Assembly: GCF_002105155.1 (NCBI RefSeq)
Contig: NW_019029034.1
Span: 62,001-126,000 of the forward strand
From: Lobosporangium transversale
Taxonomy: Eukaryota; Mortierellomycota; Mortierellomycetes; Mortierellales; Mortierellaceae
Reading direction: 5' to 3'
DNA: 64,000 bases
Part shown: positions 23,002 through 32,544 of the stretch, piece by piece
Position numbering within the stretch: the first letter of the stretch is position 1
Layout: each line of letters begins with the position of its first letter
The notes under the pieces: generated by a model
The model's input: the letters and a program-made list of their open reading frames with translations, nothing else
What the model was told of the DNA's origin: nothing
Databases searched by the model: none
Translations under genes and position numbers: made by a program

Positions 23002-25667
23002 TCATAGAAATGCTTTGGTATATTGCGATGCACTCTTGAGTCCATAAATGACCGCACCACGAGCAACTGCAAGCTCTGCTTTCTGAACCATGACAACCTT
23101 CTTGATCACGCCTGGACAAGATGATGATTTTGATAATGATGGATTTCCTCCGTAGCCGCTATCGTCACTTATTTTCAAGTCTATCATCGATCCCGATAGT
23201 CTTCCGTTGACCAATGAGCTCCTATTACTTCCTGTTGATTTGCTTCGACTCTTTTCTGCTGCGCTTTCTAGTTTATGTAACAGATATTTGTTGGCACCAA
23301 ATCCACCAACCATGAACAGGCCTGCGCAGACTGGATGAGTCTTGGACTGTGCATTAACTAACTCTTGAACCATCTCGATCACAGGATCGAACACTAGATC
23401 GCATAATTCCTGGCCTTTCAGGGACATATATTCATCTTCGAGCCATGGAGGCGGTGGATCCATATCCTTAATATCGAGCCCCATAGGGACTGAGATATGC
23501 TTGACTTCATCCCTTGAATTGCCATCAAACTGTGACTTGATCTCTCGAAAACCTTCCAATAATGTTTCAAACGCCTTCTGCCTTGTAGGTTTTGCCTCGT
23601 CCTCTATATCTAGTCCCTCCAGCTTCTTCAAAATCAGTTCCCGGAATAGACGGTCTAGTATGACTGATCCACAGTTTTCAGCATGTGAATTTGACATCCT
23701 CACAAACTGACGGACACCTAGACCATCATCCACTCTGAATACAGTGACTGTTGTTGTCAACCCTCCTGCGTCACAAATCATAAAGATATCCCCATCCTTA
23801 AGCTGCTCAAATTCCTCACAATTCTCGCGGCAATACGTGGCAGCCGCCTCTGCTTCAGTGATAACAGTCATATTAAGAGCCGGTGTCTGTAAAATGATTC
23901 CGGCTTCGACATAGCACCTCAACATCAGTTCTCGGGTCGGTAATGTCCAAGCTTGTGGGACTGTTATGCAGTAATGGATAGGGACAGATTCTGCAGCGCG
24001 CACCTGTGATTTGTTAACCTCTTCCATGAGATGACGATGGACACTCTTCAAGTACTGCGTAATTACATCCATGAGATGAAGTCCATTTTCAAGTTTACCG
24101 CGCGCGTCTTGATCAAATAGTAAAAGTTTATAGTCTCGAATGAGCACCTTGCCAGTTTTAGACCGTTTATAGGTAGAAAGCGCCGACGATCCCCAGTCTA
24201 TAAACGCCTTGTCGTCACCAGTCTTGTACAGACTGACTGTAGGTACCTTGGCATATGCATTCAGGTGTCTTGGCCTTGAATGAATGCAAAAAATAAAAAT
24301 AAAAATAAAATAAAAAAATTTATCCAAGAGATGTTAGTTAGTACAATGTCGAGTTACATCATTGTAGTTTTTTTTCTTCTTTCTTTTTATTTTTTGTCTA
24401 TGCTCATACCATTTGACGACATCGATCATTTCGCCATCACCTTGATGAGCATATGAAACGCCGGTGAAAGTATTTCCAAAGTCTATCCCAACTACAATCC
24501 CAGTCTGTCGTACTCGTTGCTTACTGTCGTTATTGTTGCCATTTGGTGATTTTGAAGAGTCCCGCTCAGATCGATCAATAACTCGTCCATCCTTGGTCAC
24601 ATCCATATCATCGCCCCAAAAGTCTGATAAAAGTGTGTTTGTTTTTTGCTTAATCTTCCAAAACAAAAGTTAAGCAAAAAAATAGTCTAGTTAGTCCTAC
24701 GCACTTTGGCACAAAAAATAAATAGTAAAAAAAAAAAAGCATGAATTATCTTACTTGAATAACAGGGACAGGCCGCTCCAGCAGGGTTTTAGTCCGTGAG
24801 GGTTGTTTGATGATGCTTGGGGGGCCAGCAGCTAAAATAAGGATGTGATAATATAATAATGATCAGCAAAATAGCCAAGAGACAAAAGGGGACCATGACT
24901 GAAAATTTTCACTTATTCGTCTTAATTGCGCTTGACATAAATAAAAGTAGAAACATACCAATAAGAACTGGACGCTGAGGCGCTATAATCGTGCCAGGTA
25001 TCCGAGCTACGCCTGGCGATGAAATCATAGTGGGCGAGCTGGCAGTAAAGGCACCTGGTGGACGCATTATGACTGGTCGAATTCCTCCTAGCCCTGTAGT
25101 CGCAGCAATGCTTACACTTGGTGCAGCTCCTAAAGAGGGTGTCTTTAGTAGAAATGGTGGGCCTGCTGCTACACCACCGCCATTAACAACGCCGGGCATC
25201 GCCACAGATGAAACCATTATATTATTATTAGGGTTATAAGGAGGTCCCATTTGCTGTTGTAGTTGCTGCTGCTGCTGTTGAAGTCTTTGCTGTTGTAGCA
25301 ATATTTGTTGTTGTATCTGCGGCTGTGATTGTGGTATGGGCATGGATGGCAATGAAGGAGCGATCATCAATCCTGGACGCTGCACAAACTGGGGTCGAGG
25401 CGATGCAACACCATGCAATTGCTGGAATGGCATGTGCTGGGGAAGATACTGTTGCTGTGGTGTAGAATATGCGGAACGTGGTTGCTGGTGCTGCAGAGGC
25501 CGAGGCTGGTAATGCTGCAAGGGAGGCTGTTGTTGCAAAAGTGGTTGTTGCTGTGGGCGATAGAGTGGTTGGGGTTGTGGCTGTGGCTGCGGATACACCA
25601 TACCTCCAGGGCGGGGTGGTGGAGCCCCTGGTGGCTGACCTGCATAAGATATGGGCCGAGCAGCCAT
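23002..25667 (-). CDS. Pro/Gln-rich protein fused to an HSPA12-like Hsp70 domain
   Basis: Exons 23002-24274, 24410-24648, 24755-24831 and 24959-25667 join in phase to 765 residues. Exon 1 encodes about 236 residues of Pro/Gln-rich low complexity. The Hsp70-type ATPase starts at about 310 with the phosphate-1 motif GIVVGIDFGNTFTGVSYAH. It continues with HYCITVPQAWTLPTRELML, MICDAGGLTTTVTVF (phosphate 2) and GLFMVGGFGANKYLLHKLE (adenosine motif). A substrate-binding domain of canonical Hsp70 is not seen. This matches the divergent HSPA12-type ATPases, which are expanded in several fungal lineages. It ends 123 bp from the convergent TRS120 stop. ATPase identity is confident; the client or role is unknown. 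Confidence 0.85.
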
Positions 25668-26845
25668 AGTGGGTTACAATTATATATTGAAATGTACAAT
25701 GATAAGGGATGATAATATAATAGTCTGATGCGACACAAGACACTGGGAGAGAGGAGTTAAGAATTACAGAGATTGATGGAGGAAAGAGTGGATGACTGGG
25801 TAGATGAAACAATGAAGGCAGGATGGCATGCAGGCAGGATTATAAGGATGGAGTCTTTACCGTGGCTTGCCTGGTTAGACGAGACACGCGAGATACATGA
25901 AAATAGAGCGTGGGATTACTTTATTTAATTTTATTCATTTCCGACAAATGCACTATTCCTTGGCTGAATTTCTTGTAAGAGCACTCATATTCAGCATTCT
26001 TCTTCGGCTAATCTTTAAGAATTATTCATTGTTCACATTTTTATGCTAGCGATTGTTCAGAGAAAGTAGGCAACAGAGAGGTAGTCAACATTCCCAACAA
26101 TAGCTTTTTATTTAAGCTTTTGTGTGACAAATCTTTGTAAACGATTTTTACCAGAGCTTTGGAACGAGGTTCCTTAGTCTCGCAACTATGTCTTTGTCAA
26201 ACGTTGTTAATGATGGTCCAACAATCATCAGTATTAGCATTGCCAATGTTTGCGCATTCAAAGAAAGCAATTGCAGTTTCCTAACCTTCCATATCGGTAG
26301 GATTTGTCCTTACTATAGACTACACATTCATTAAGAGTCAAGATGAATAAATGCTCTTCGGCCTGTTGTGGCCCTTAAGCCAGTCTAACAACGAACAAAG
26401 TGCCTGATCAAGCGTTGTTTACATTTATGCACTAAGAATCGCAGTCACCCCGCCACCAACCGGGGTCAATTGACATTTGTAAAATGTCTGCTCTATCGTC
26501 CATGCATTCTTTCTTTTCCCTCCAAATTCACTTGTCCTCGTCCTCTTCTGTTTCCTTCTCTTTCTCGCTCTCGTCCGTTCTCTTTTCTCTCTCATTCCTT
26601 TTATTGGAAGGTTTCCTTTCTTTTAGTAATTTCATTCCCACCTTCCTACCCGATCGTCTCGCGTCGTCTTGTGGACGCGTGTCCACACTAATTTCAAAAT
26701 ACTAAATCCTCTGCTATCCAGGTACGAATATCATGTCCTAGTACCCCACAGTCTCTCTTTCCACCTTCATACGCCTATTTCTAATAACCACTTCTTGGCT
26801 CTTTGTAGATTTAGAACCTTGACACTACTCCGTAATACATCCTAG
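25668..26845. promoter_or_regulatory. Divergent intergenic region between the Hsp70-like and PPR genes
   Basis: About 1.2 kb with both start codons facing outward. The PPR-proximal half (about 26500-26690) is strongly pyrimidine-rich on the plus strand, as is common in fungal leaders. No further gene or repeat is convincing. Confidence 0.6.
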
Positions 26846-29800
26846 ATGACTAGTTCCTCGAGTTCTGCTGTTAGCATGCTCTCTGTCGCAAAGTGCATCT
26901 CTTCACGATCGAGAAACTGCTTAGTCGATTTATCAAAGCGCAATATCCGCCGGATACCAGGCGACAATACTTGCAGATCATTGTACTCCAGTATGTCATG
27001 CCATGTTCAGACCCTGAATCCCTCGAGTCAACAGAGTCTTCAGGCATCATCCATTCCATCGCCCTTATTAGGACTCACAACTCGAATACGGCAACAACCA
27101 GAAGTAACATGGGAAGTTTTTTTTACTCGATCATGCGGCTCTGGCCTAAGGCGCTCGAGATCATTGGTCCCTTGTCATCACTACCATCCTCAACCTCGAA
27201 ATCGGCAAGTGGCTGTACATCGATCTTTCTCAATGAAAGCATGCGCAGATGGGTCTTTAACATTCATCTCGGAAGGAGTACAGTGCTGTCCACAAAAAGA
27301 TACTGCCCTTCAGCAATCCTTACTTGTATCGCCATCATGCATTGCAGTTGACGGTGTACATCGAGGCAAGAGGTCTGTTGCCAATTCACAATTGCGATCC
27401 GCCCATACACATTCAACATTATCAAGACATCATCATACTCCACGTGATACCATAGGGGATCGATTTCCAGTTCACAGGATATCGTCCGCAACATCTGCAG
27501 GTGCTACTCGTAGAAATACGTACCTCACATCCGTATGGTCACGCCAACATACTATACATATAGATTTTTCGCAATCAAAGAGACTACTACACTCAACACG
27601 ATCACGGCGTTCTATTTTCTCGCAGGATAGGGGCGCTGAAGGCATAGGCTTAAGTTTAGAGGAAAAGAGGTTGCTTGTAGCAGATCTTAGGCGGAAGACC
27701 TTTACCAGGGCTAAAGTTACACACCTTTGGACTTCATACACAAAGATCGTGAAAGCTCAAGCGCTCACACTCATGCAAAGTGATGACGTTATTTCTCTTT
27801 TTCGGGTCCTCTCGCAATCATATGACATTGAAGAAGCGACGGAAATGATGTTGCAAGTGGCTCTAGATGTAAATGACATCAAAAAACAGCTCCCTCAAGA
27901 AGCTTTTGACATCCTATTGCACCAAACAGTCGATGACCTACCTGCAGAGCAGATCAAAGCCATGTTGTGGCAAATACAAGGGCGACGGCGGTTTATAGCT
28001 GAATTTATACAGTTGTGTGATTCCAACGCAGAGATAAAATCATTTCTAGGTCTTTACAATCGACTTATGAAATCCTCATTTGATGTGGATGGGTTCTCGA
28101 CATATTATCAAAGTCGGAAGGAGCGCGCTGAAAATCTTGGCGATATGGTACTACAATGGATCATGGAACCTGGCAGACAAGTTAACTCTAAAGTCGTGGA
28201 GAATCTCCTGGTCTTTTTGCTAGATCGCGGTGTTATGGATAAGGTCTTTAGCTCCATCAGCAGCCTCTTTAATGAGAACTTCAGTTTTAGCCATATATTC
28301 TATACGTCAGCTATTCATCGGTTCGGCCGGGCACAAAATTTTGACTACATGGATGCTACGCTTGCTCTAATGCGGAGACAAGGTCTAGAACCCTTGGAAG
28401 ACACATATGCCGCTATCATTGACGCTCATTCAAAGGCGGGGAATCTTAGGGAAGCACAGCGAGTATACCAAGAGCTCCTTGACGCGAACTTGACACCCAC
28501 CAATCAAGTGTTTGGTCCCATGCTGGAGGCAGTTGGAAAGCTGGGCGACTATGAGATGACGCAGCAACTTGTGGATAGGATGAATTCCAGTGGTGTTGCG
28601 TCTAACGAATACACAATTAGTGCTCTTCTCCAAAGCCTTTCGGAAGATCTTGATAAAAGTAGCAAGCTTTTTGATGAGCTTTCGGGTAAAATGACTCCTA
28701 ACACGGTCAACTACAATATCTTGATCCGTGCTTTCCAGCGTCATGGTGATCTTGATGGGGCATTCAGGGTATTTCGATCCATGGTAAAAAGCCAAGTAAA
28801 GCCAGACCAATATACTTTTTCCAGCATTCTCAGTCTCTTTGCCACACGCGGTGATTCTGATGGCGCCGAAATCTTCTGGGACGAGATGATCACTGTACAT
28901 AATGTTGTCCCAAATGTACATACTTATGGATCTATGATGCATGTCTATTGTACAAAGGAGGACATGTTGAGCGCCCAGGTTGTGTACAGGGAGATGATTC
29001 AAGCTGGGATCATGCCAAATGAGGTTATCTTTGGTACACTACTTAATGCATATGCTCGTCACGGCGACCTGACACAGATGCTATCCATTTATGACACGAT
29101 GCGCTCCGAAGGCCTCAAGCCCAATAGCTATATTTATTCCAATTTATTATTTGGTTTGATCAAAGATGGCGATATGACTGCAGCCCGGCGTCTTTACGAG
29201 AACATGGAGGGGGATGGATTTGGCCACAATGTTCTAGCCCAAACGATTCTAATGAAGGGTTATTTGGATCAAGGCAATTTCAAAGAATCTCAGGAAATCT
29301 ACAAAAAAATACTCCGTTCCGGTTTGATACCCAACTTTATGACCTATGCCACATTACTGCAGGCGCATGCAAAGCGTGGGCAGAAGAAGCAAAGCCGTGC
29401 ATTCTTGAACAAAATCATGAAGAGCCGCGGCCTCGTTTTCATGGATGAAGGAGATGGGCTATTTCAGACTGAAGAAGTCACTGGACATAGATTAGATACG
29501 GTTTCTGATAAAGATTTAAGCTTGGTTGGTTTTCAGGAAGGGCATCTATCGACACTGGGCACTGAAAGGAAGCCACTTAAAATGGCTGCAAGGCCAAAGC
29601 CATTGGTGGCTTTTGCACCATTGTTAGACGCATATGCTAGAGAAGGCGACGTTCTTGCAGGCCAGGAGATGTTTGACGAGATCAGGGCGCGGGGTCTTCA
29701 GCCCAACACTATCGTTTATACAAGTCTGATGGATGCTTATAGACGTACAGGAGATGTTGACACAGTCATGCGCATTTGGAATGAATTGTTCGATCGGTTC

Positions 29801-30820
29801 CACAGCCAGTGGAAGGATATCATGGAGCACCCAGAGAAGTACAGACCATCTAAAGGCCCTGTGGCAGTCGAGTGGGTTCAAGATCGTTTAACCACAAAGG
29901 CTTCAAAGCTTCAAACACTGCTACAGCACCCCATTTCGATTACACTTGACTCTCTTTGCTATTCTGGGCGGATATCAGAAGCTAAAGCAATATGGAATCA
30001 GCTTCAACAGATGGGATTCGAATTTGACTCTTTCAATTGGAATGACTACTGTATTGCATTGGCGAGGAACGGTCAGTTGATGGAGGCATTTCAAATTGTT
30101 CAGGACAAGCTTCTACCAGGCTTTGAAAGTGACTTTATTCGGCCGCCCCCAGAGGAGGCACCTGCAGGACCTCGTAATGGTAGAGGCACGCCGGCTTTTG
30201 GAAAAAGTCTTAGATCTAAAAGAAGTGAGGGAGGCTTTTTAGAATCTATCGAGGATGATACTGTCATTTCGAAACAACCTGAAACATTATTCTACCCACG
30301 ACCCAGGACTTTTGCGGCACTAGCAGACAGTCTTGAGGAGCTCTTGTCGCCCAAAGCTGATAAGCGTTCGCGCTATCAAGACTGGCTTTCCGAACCCATC
30401 GTCATGGAACCTGAGGGTGTTGCCGAGTCGTCTAAGGTCGCCCCAAACGCTTTAAGCCTCCAAGCTAAGCGACTCGCTAGGAGTCAGGCATTGATTGAGG
30501 CCAAGCTACAACCGTACCCAAAGCCGTTCAGTGCGCTGAATGTAAATGAACGCTGGATATTATGGAGCATGCTTCGAACAGAATATCCTCGCGTCCTAGA
30601 AGCTTTGAACGAAGGAATGCTTGTAACGCCCCCCACAAACCTGAACCCATCAGAACCTGATGACAGGACTAATGGTTTAAACTCACTATCCTCCACCACA
30701 CAACGGAGCTCCAATCTTACAGGCTTACGACAATGGCGCCGACTCAAGTCAGTAATGAAGGATATGGAACGTAAACAGTTTTTGGGAGATAGAAGTCCAT
30801 CCAACCATAGACTAAGATAG
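26846..30820 (+). CDS. Large pentatricopeptide-repeat protein, probably mitochondrial
   Basis: Intronless ORF of 1324 residues. From about residue 500 there are many PPR units, for example YGSMMHVYCTKEDMLSAQVVYREMIQAGIMPNEVIFGTLLNAYARHGDLTQM and YSNLLFGLIKDGDMTAARRLYENM. PPR proteins bind organellar RNA and act in its processing, stability or translation. The N-terminus is rich in Arg/Ser/His and poor in acidic residues, consistent with import into mitochondria. The long section 1-270 has little recognisable structure, so the true start could be downstream of 26846. The C-terminus (about 1090-1324) is also outside the PPR array. It ends 96 bp from the convergent Atg43-like gene. Confidence 0.9.
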   Translation: MTSSSSSAVSMLSVAKCISSRSRNCLVDLSKRNIRRIPGDNTCRSLYSSMSCHVQTLNPSSQQSLQASSIPSPLLGLTTRIRQQPEVTWEVFFTRSCGSGLRRSRSLVPCHHYHPQPRNRQVAVHRSFSMKACADGSLTFISEGVQCCPQKDTALQQSLLVSPSCIAVDGVHRGKRSVANSQLRSAHTHSTLSRHHHTPRDTIGDRFPVHRISSATSAGATRRNTYLTSVWSRQHTIHIDFSQSKRLLHSTRSRRSIFSQDRGAEGIGLSLEEKRLLVADLRRKTFTRAKVTHLWTSYTKIVKAQALTLMQSDDVISLFRVLSQSYDIEEATEMMLQVALDVNDIKKQLPQEAFDILLHQTVDDLPAEQIKAMLWQIQGRRRFIAEFIQLCDSNAEIKSFLGLYNRLMKSSFDVDGFSTYYQSRKERAENLGDMVLQWIMEPGRQVNSKVVENLLVFLLDRGVMDKVFSSISSLFNENFSFSHIFYTSAIHRFGRAQNFDYMDATLALMRRQGLEPLEDTYAAIIDAHSKAGNLREAQRVYQELLDANLTPTNQVFGPMLEAVGKLGDYEMTQQLVDRMNSSGVASNEYTISALLQSLSEDLDKSSKLFDELSGKMTPNTVNYNILIRAFQRHGDLDGAFRVFRSMVKSQVKPDQYTFSSILSLFATRGDSDGAEIFWDEMITVHNVVPNVHTYGSMMHVYCTKEDMLSAQVVYREMIQAGIMPNEVIFGTLLNAYARHGDLTQMLSIYDTMRSEGLKPNSYIYSNLLFGLIKDGDMTAARRLYENMEGDGFGHNVLAQTILMKGYLDQGNFKESQEIYKKILRSGLIPNFMTYATLLQAHAKRGQKKQSRAFLNKIMKSRGLVFMDEGDGLFQTEEVTGHRLDTVSDKDLSLVGFQEGHLSTLGTERKPLKMAARPKPLVAFAPLLDAYAREGDVLAGQEMFDEIRARGLQPNTIVYTSLMDAYRRTGDVDTVMRIWNELFDRFHSQWKDIMEHPEKYRPSKGPVAVEWVQDRLTTKASKLQTLLQHPISITLDSLCYSGRISEAKAIWNQLQQMGFEFDSFNWNDYCIALARNGQLMEAFQIVQDKLLPGFESDFIRPPPEEAPAGPRNGRGTPAFGKSLRSKRSEGGFLESIEDDTVISKQPETLFYPRPRTFAALADSLEELLSPKADKRSRYQDWLSEPIVMEPEGVAESSKVAPNALSLQAKRLARSQALIEAKLQPYPKPFSALNVNERWILWSMLRTEYPRVLEALNEGMLVTPPTNLNPSEPDDRTNGLNSLSSTTQRSSNLTGLRQWRRLKSVMKDMERKQFLGDRSPSNHRLR

Positions 30821-30916
30821 AGATTAATAATTGTTAAAGAAAAACTGGACCATTTGCTATTTTTATTTCTTAGGCTGAATGGACTATAAGCAAGCTGGTT
30901 CATCTAATAAACCCCT

Positions 30917-31900
30917 TTATAAGCCTGTTGATGGGCCTGCTGCAGATGCTGCGCTCATTAACCCAATGCCTCCTATTCCAGACCCTCTGTTACCAAAGCC
31001 GCCTATGCTTCCACTCGTGCGCACACGTGCGGGTTCGCCTCTGGTTGAGATAGCCGGCAGATCCTCAGGATGGTCACCAAGCATACGTCTCCATGTTCTA
31101 TTCAGATGTGAGGTCAAACTCCTTTGACTCGCTAATGTCAACAGAATTGTTCCAAATCCCCAGAAGAAGCCATGGACGAAAGGCATGATAATGATATCGC
31201 GAATCGTCATCACAGTGATGCGGGTAGCTAGCGATGGAACCGACTTTACTTGTTGTTTTTTTAATGCTTTTTGGCTCTGCCACGAGGATGGTTCTGAGGC
31301 GGAGGCTGATACTGTTGCTGCTGCTTCCTCTGTGGTTTCGATTGCTGCTGTCTCACGAGCATGGGCTTCATAAATTTGATCGAGAGCTTTTCTATAATTG
31401 TGATCGAATCTCAGATCTGGAACAGGGGGCGCTTGTGCCAAAAGATGTGATGCGGAGGAGGAGAAGCGCCTTTTACTGCCTCTACCATGGCCTGTTCTTC
31501 GGGAATAACGATGTCCATTATCACCGTCACTGTCACTGTCACTGTCACTATCATCAGCACTATCGTGATCATTCTCACTGTTTTCATCCAAGCGTGGGCG
31601 GCGATTTAACTTCTCACGATTGGTCTTAACATTCTTGTTGCTAATGTCGCTATTATCGCCACTATCATAGCCAAAGATGGATCCATGAGATCCTTCGCCT
31701 TGATTCTGAACGCGACCTGACAATTTTTTGGACGTGTCACTGGTATTGCTGCTGTCGTTATTGTTTGCACCCTGAAGGCTATGTGATAATGAGGGCGCTC
31801 TAAAATCTTTTTTCTCCTCAGATTCGTCTCTGGAGCGTGGTCTAGGATGAGTTTCTTGACCAGGATTTAGTGACGACTCGTTGGTAGCAATGTCAGACAT
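30917..31900 (-). CDS. Atg43-like (DUF1770-type) single-pass membrane protein, candidate mitophagy receptor
   Basis: Single-exon ORF of 327 residues. The N-terminal half is Ser/Asp-rich, including a DSDSDSDSDGD run encoded by a hexanucleotide repeat (about 31529-31553). Then comes PPVPDLRFDHNYRKAL (about 152-167). A hydrophobic helix lies near 240-262 (IIIMPFVHGFFWGFGTILLTLA) and a Gly-rich tail ends the protein. The PPxPDLRFxxxY motif followed by one membrane segment is the layout I recall for fungal DUF1770/Atg43 proteins, outer-mitochondrial-membrane receptors for mitophagy. I see no clear Atg8-interacting motif (W/F/Y-x-x-L/I/V) outside the membrane helix. The gene model is sound; the family call is moderate. 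Confidence 0.55.
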   Translation of the reverse strand: MSDIATNESSLNPGQETHPRPRSRDESEEKKDFRAPSLSHSLQGANNNDSSNTSDTSKKLSGRVQNQGEGSHGSIFGYDSGDNSDISNKNVKTNREKLNRRPRLDENSENDHDSADDSDSDSDSDGDNGHRYSRRTGHGRGSKRRFSSSASHLLAQAPPVPDLRFDHNYRKALDQIYEAHARETAAIETTEEAAATVSASASEPSSWQSQKALKKQQVKSVPSLATRITVMTIRDIIIMPFVHGFFWGFGTILLTLASQRSLTSHLNRTWRRMLGDHPEDLPAISTRGEPARVRTSGSIGGFGNRGSGIGGIGLMSAASAAGPSTGL

Positions 31901-32544
31901 GATTAAACTGAAAAAAAAAAAAAAAAAAAAAAGAAGTTACAGAAATGATTTTAAATGATGGTTGCTTTTGATGATCAAAATTCAAAATACGTATCACGAG
32001 ATTCAACACTAACGTAGATATTTGGACTCCTCCTCTTGAATTAAGAGGCAAGGGTTTTGATACGCACATGGGGATTCAATCGCACTTTACATTGGGCCGG
32101 ATACTTGGGGCTATCATAGACAATTCGTCGGGATCTTCTTTCAAGGGGTTTCGGCGCGTTGTAAATATCAAGGAAAGATTAATGGCACGAATACCTTTTC
32201 TATTGCCTTTGCCCTCAAATCTGGATCGGTGCTGAAGAGCCAATCATCTGCACTTGACACTAATTCGAAATGAACACAAACCCGTCTATTACAGTGCTAT
32301 ATAGCTTCGCGAAATGAGCAGGCTACAGTTTGTCATAAATATACTTATAGAAGCTTGATTGCACATCAAAAGGAAGGGGCAAAAGTACACAAGAAACGAG
32401 TGCTACTTCATCCATTTAAGCCCTTTTGGTTGTTGTCTGTTTATTTTAGCTTCGTCAACACAAACACTTGGAGAACTCCTCTTTCTCTCGAGATAATCAA
32501 AGCATTTTAATGAAAAAAAAACCCCCCTCTTTTCCTATATTTAT
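31901..32544. other. Intergenic: Atg43-like promoter and RACK1 3' flank
   Basis: No gene recognised in about 640 bp. An A tract (about 31909-31932) sits immediately upstream of the Atg43-like start codon, so its leader has a T run. The remainder is unstructured AT-rich DNA. Confidence 0.6.

Noticed and set aside
25234-25812. Minus and plus ORFs of 192, 123 and 99 residues overlapping the Pro/Gln-rich exon
   Set aside because: Low-complexity shadows of the CAG/CCA-rich reading frame.
31529-31553. Short tandem repeat that might be a CRISPR-like or regulatory array
   Set aside because: It is a coding hexanucleotide repeat for Asp-Ser in the Atg43-like gene.
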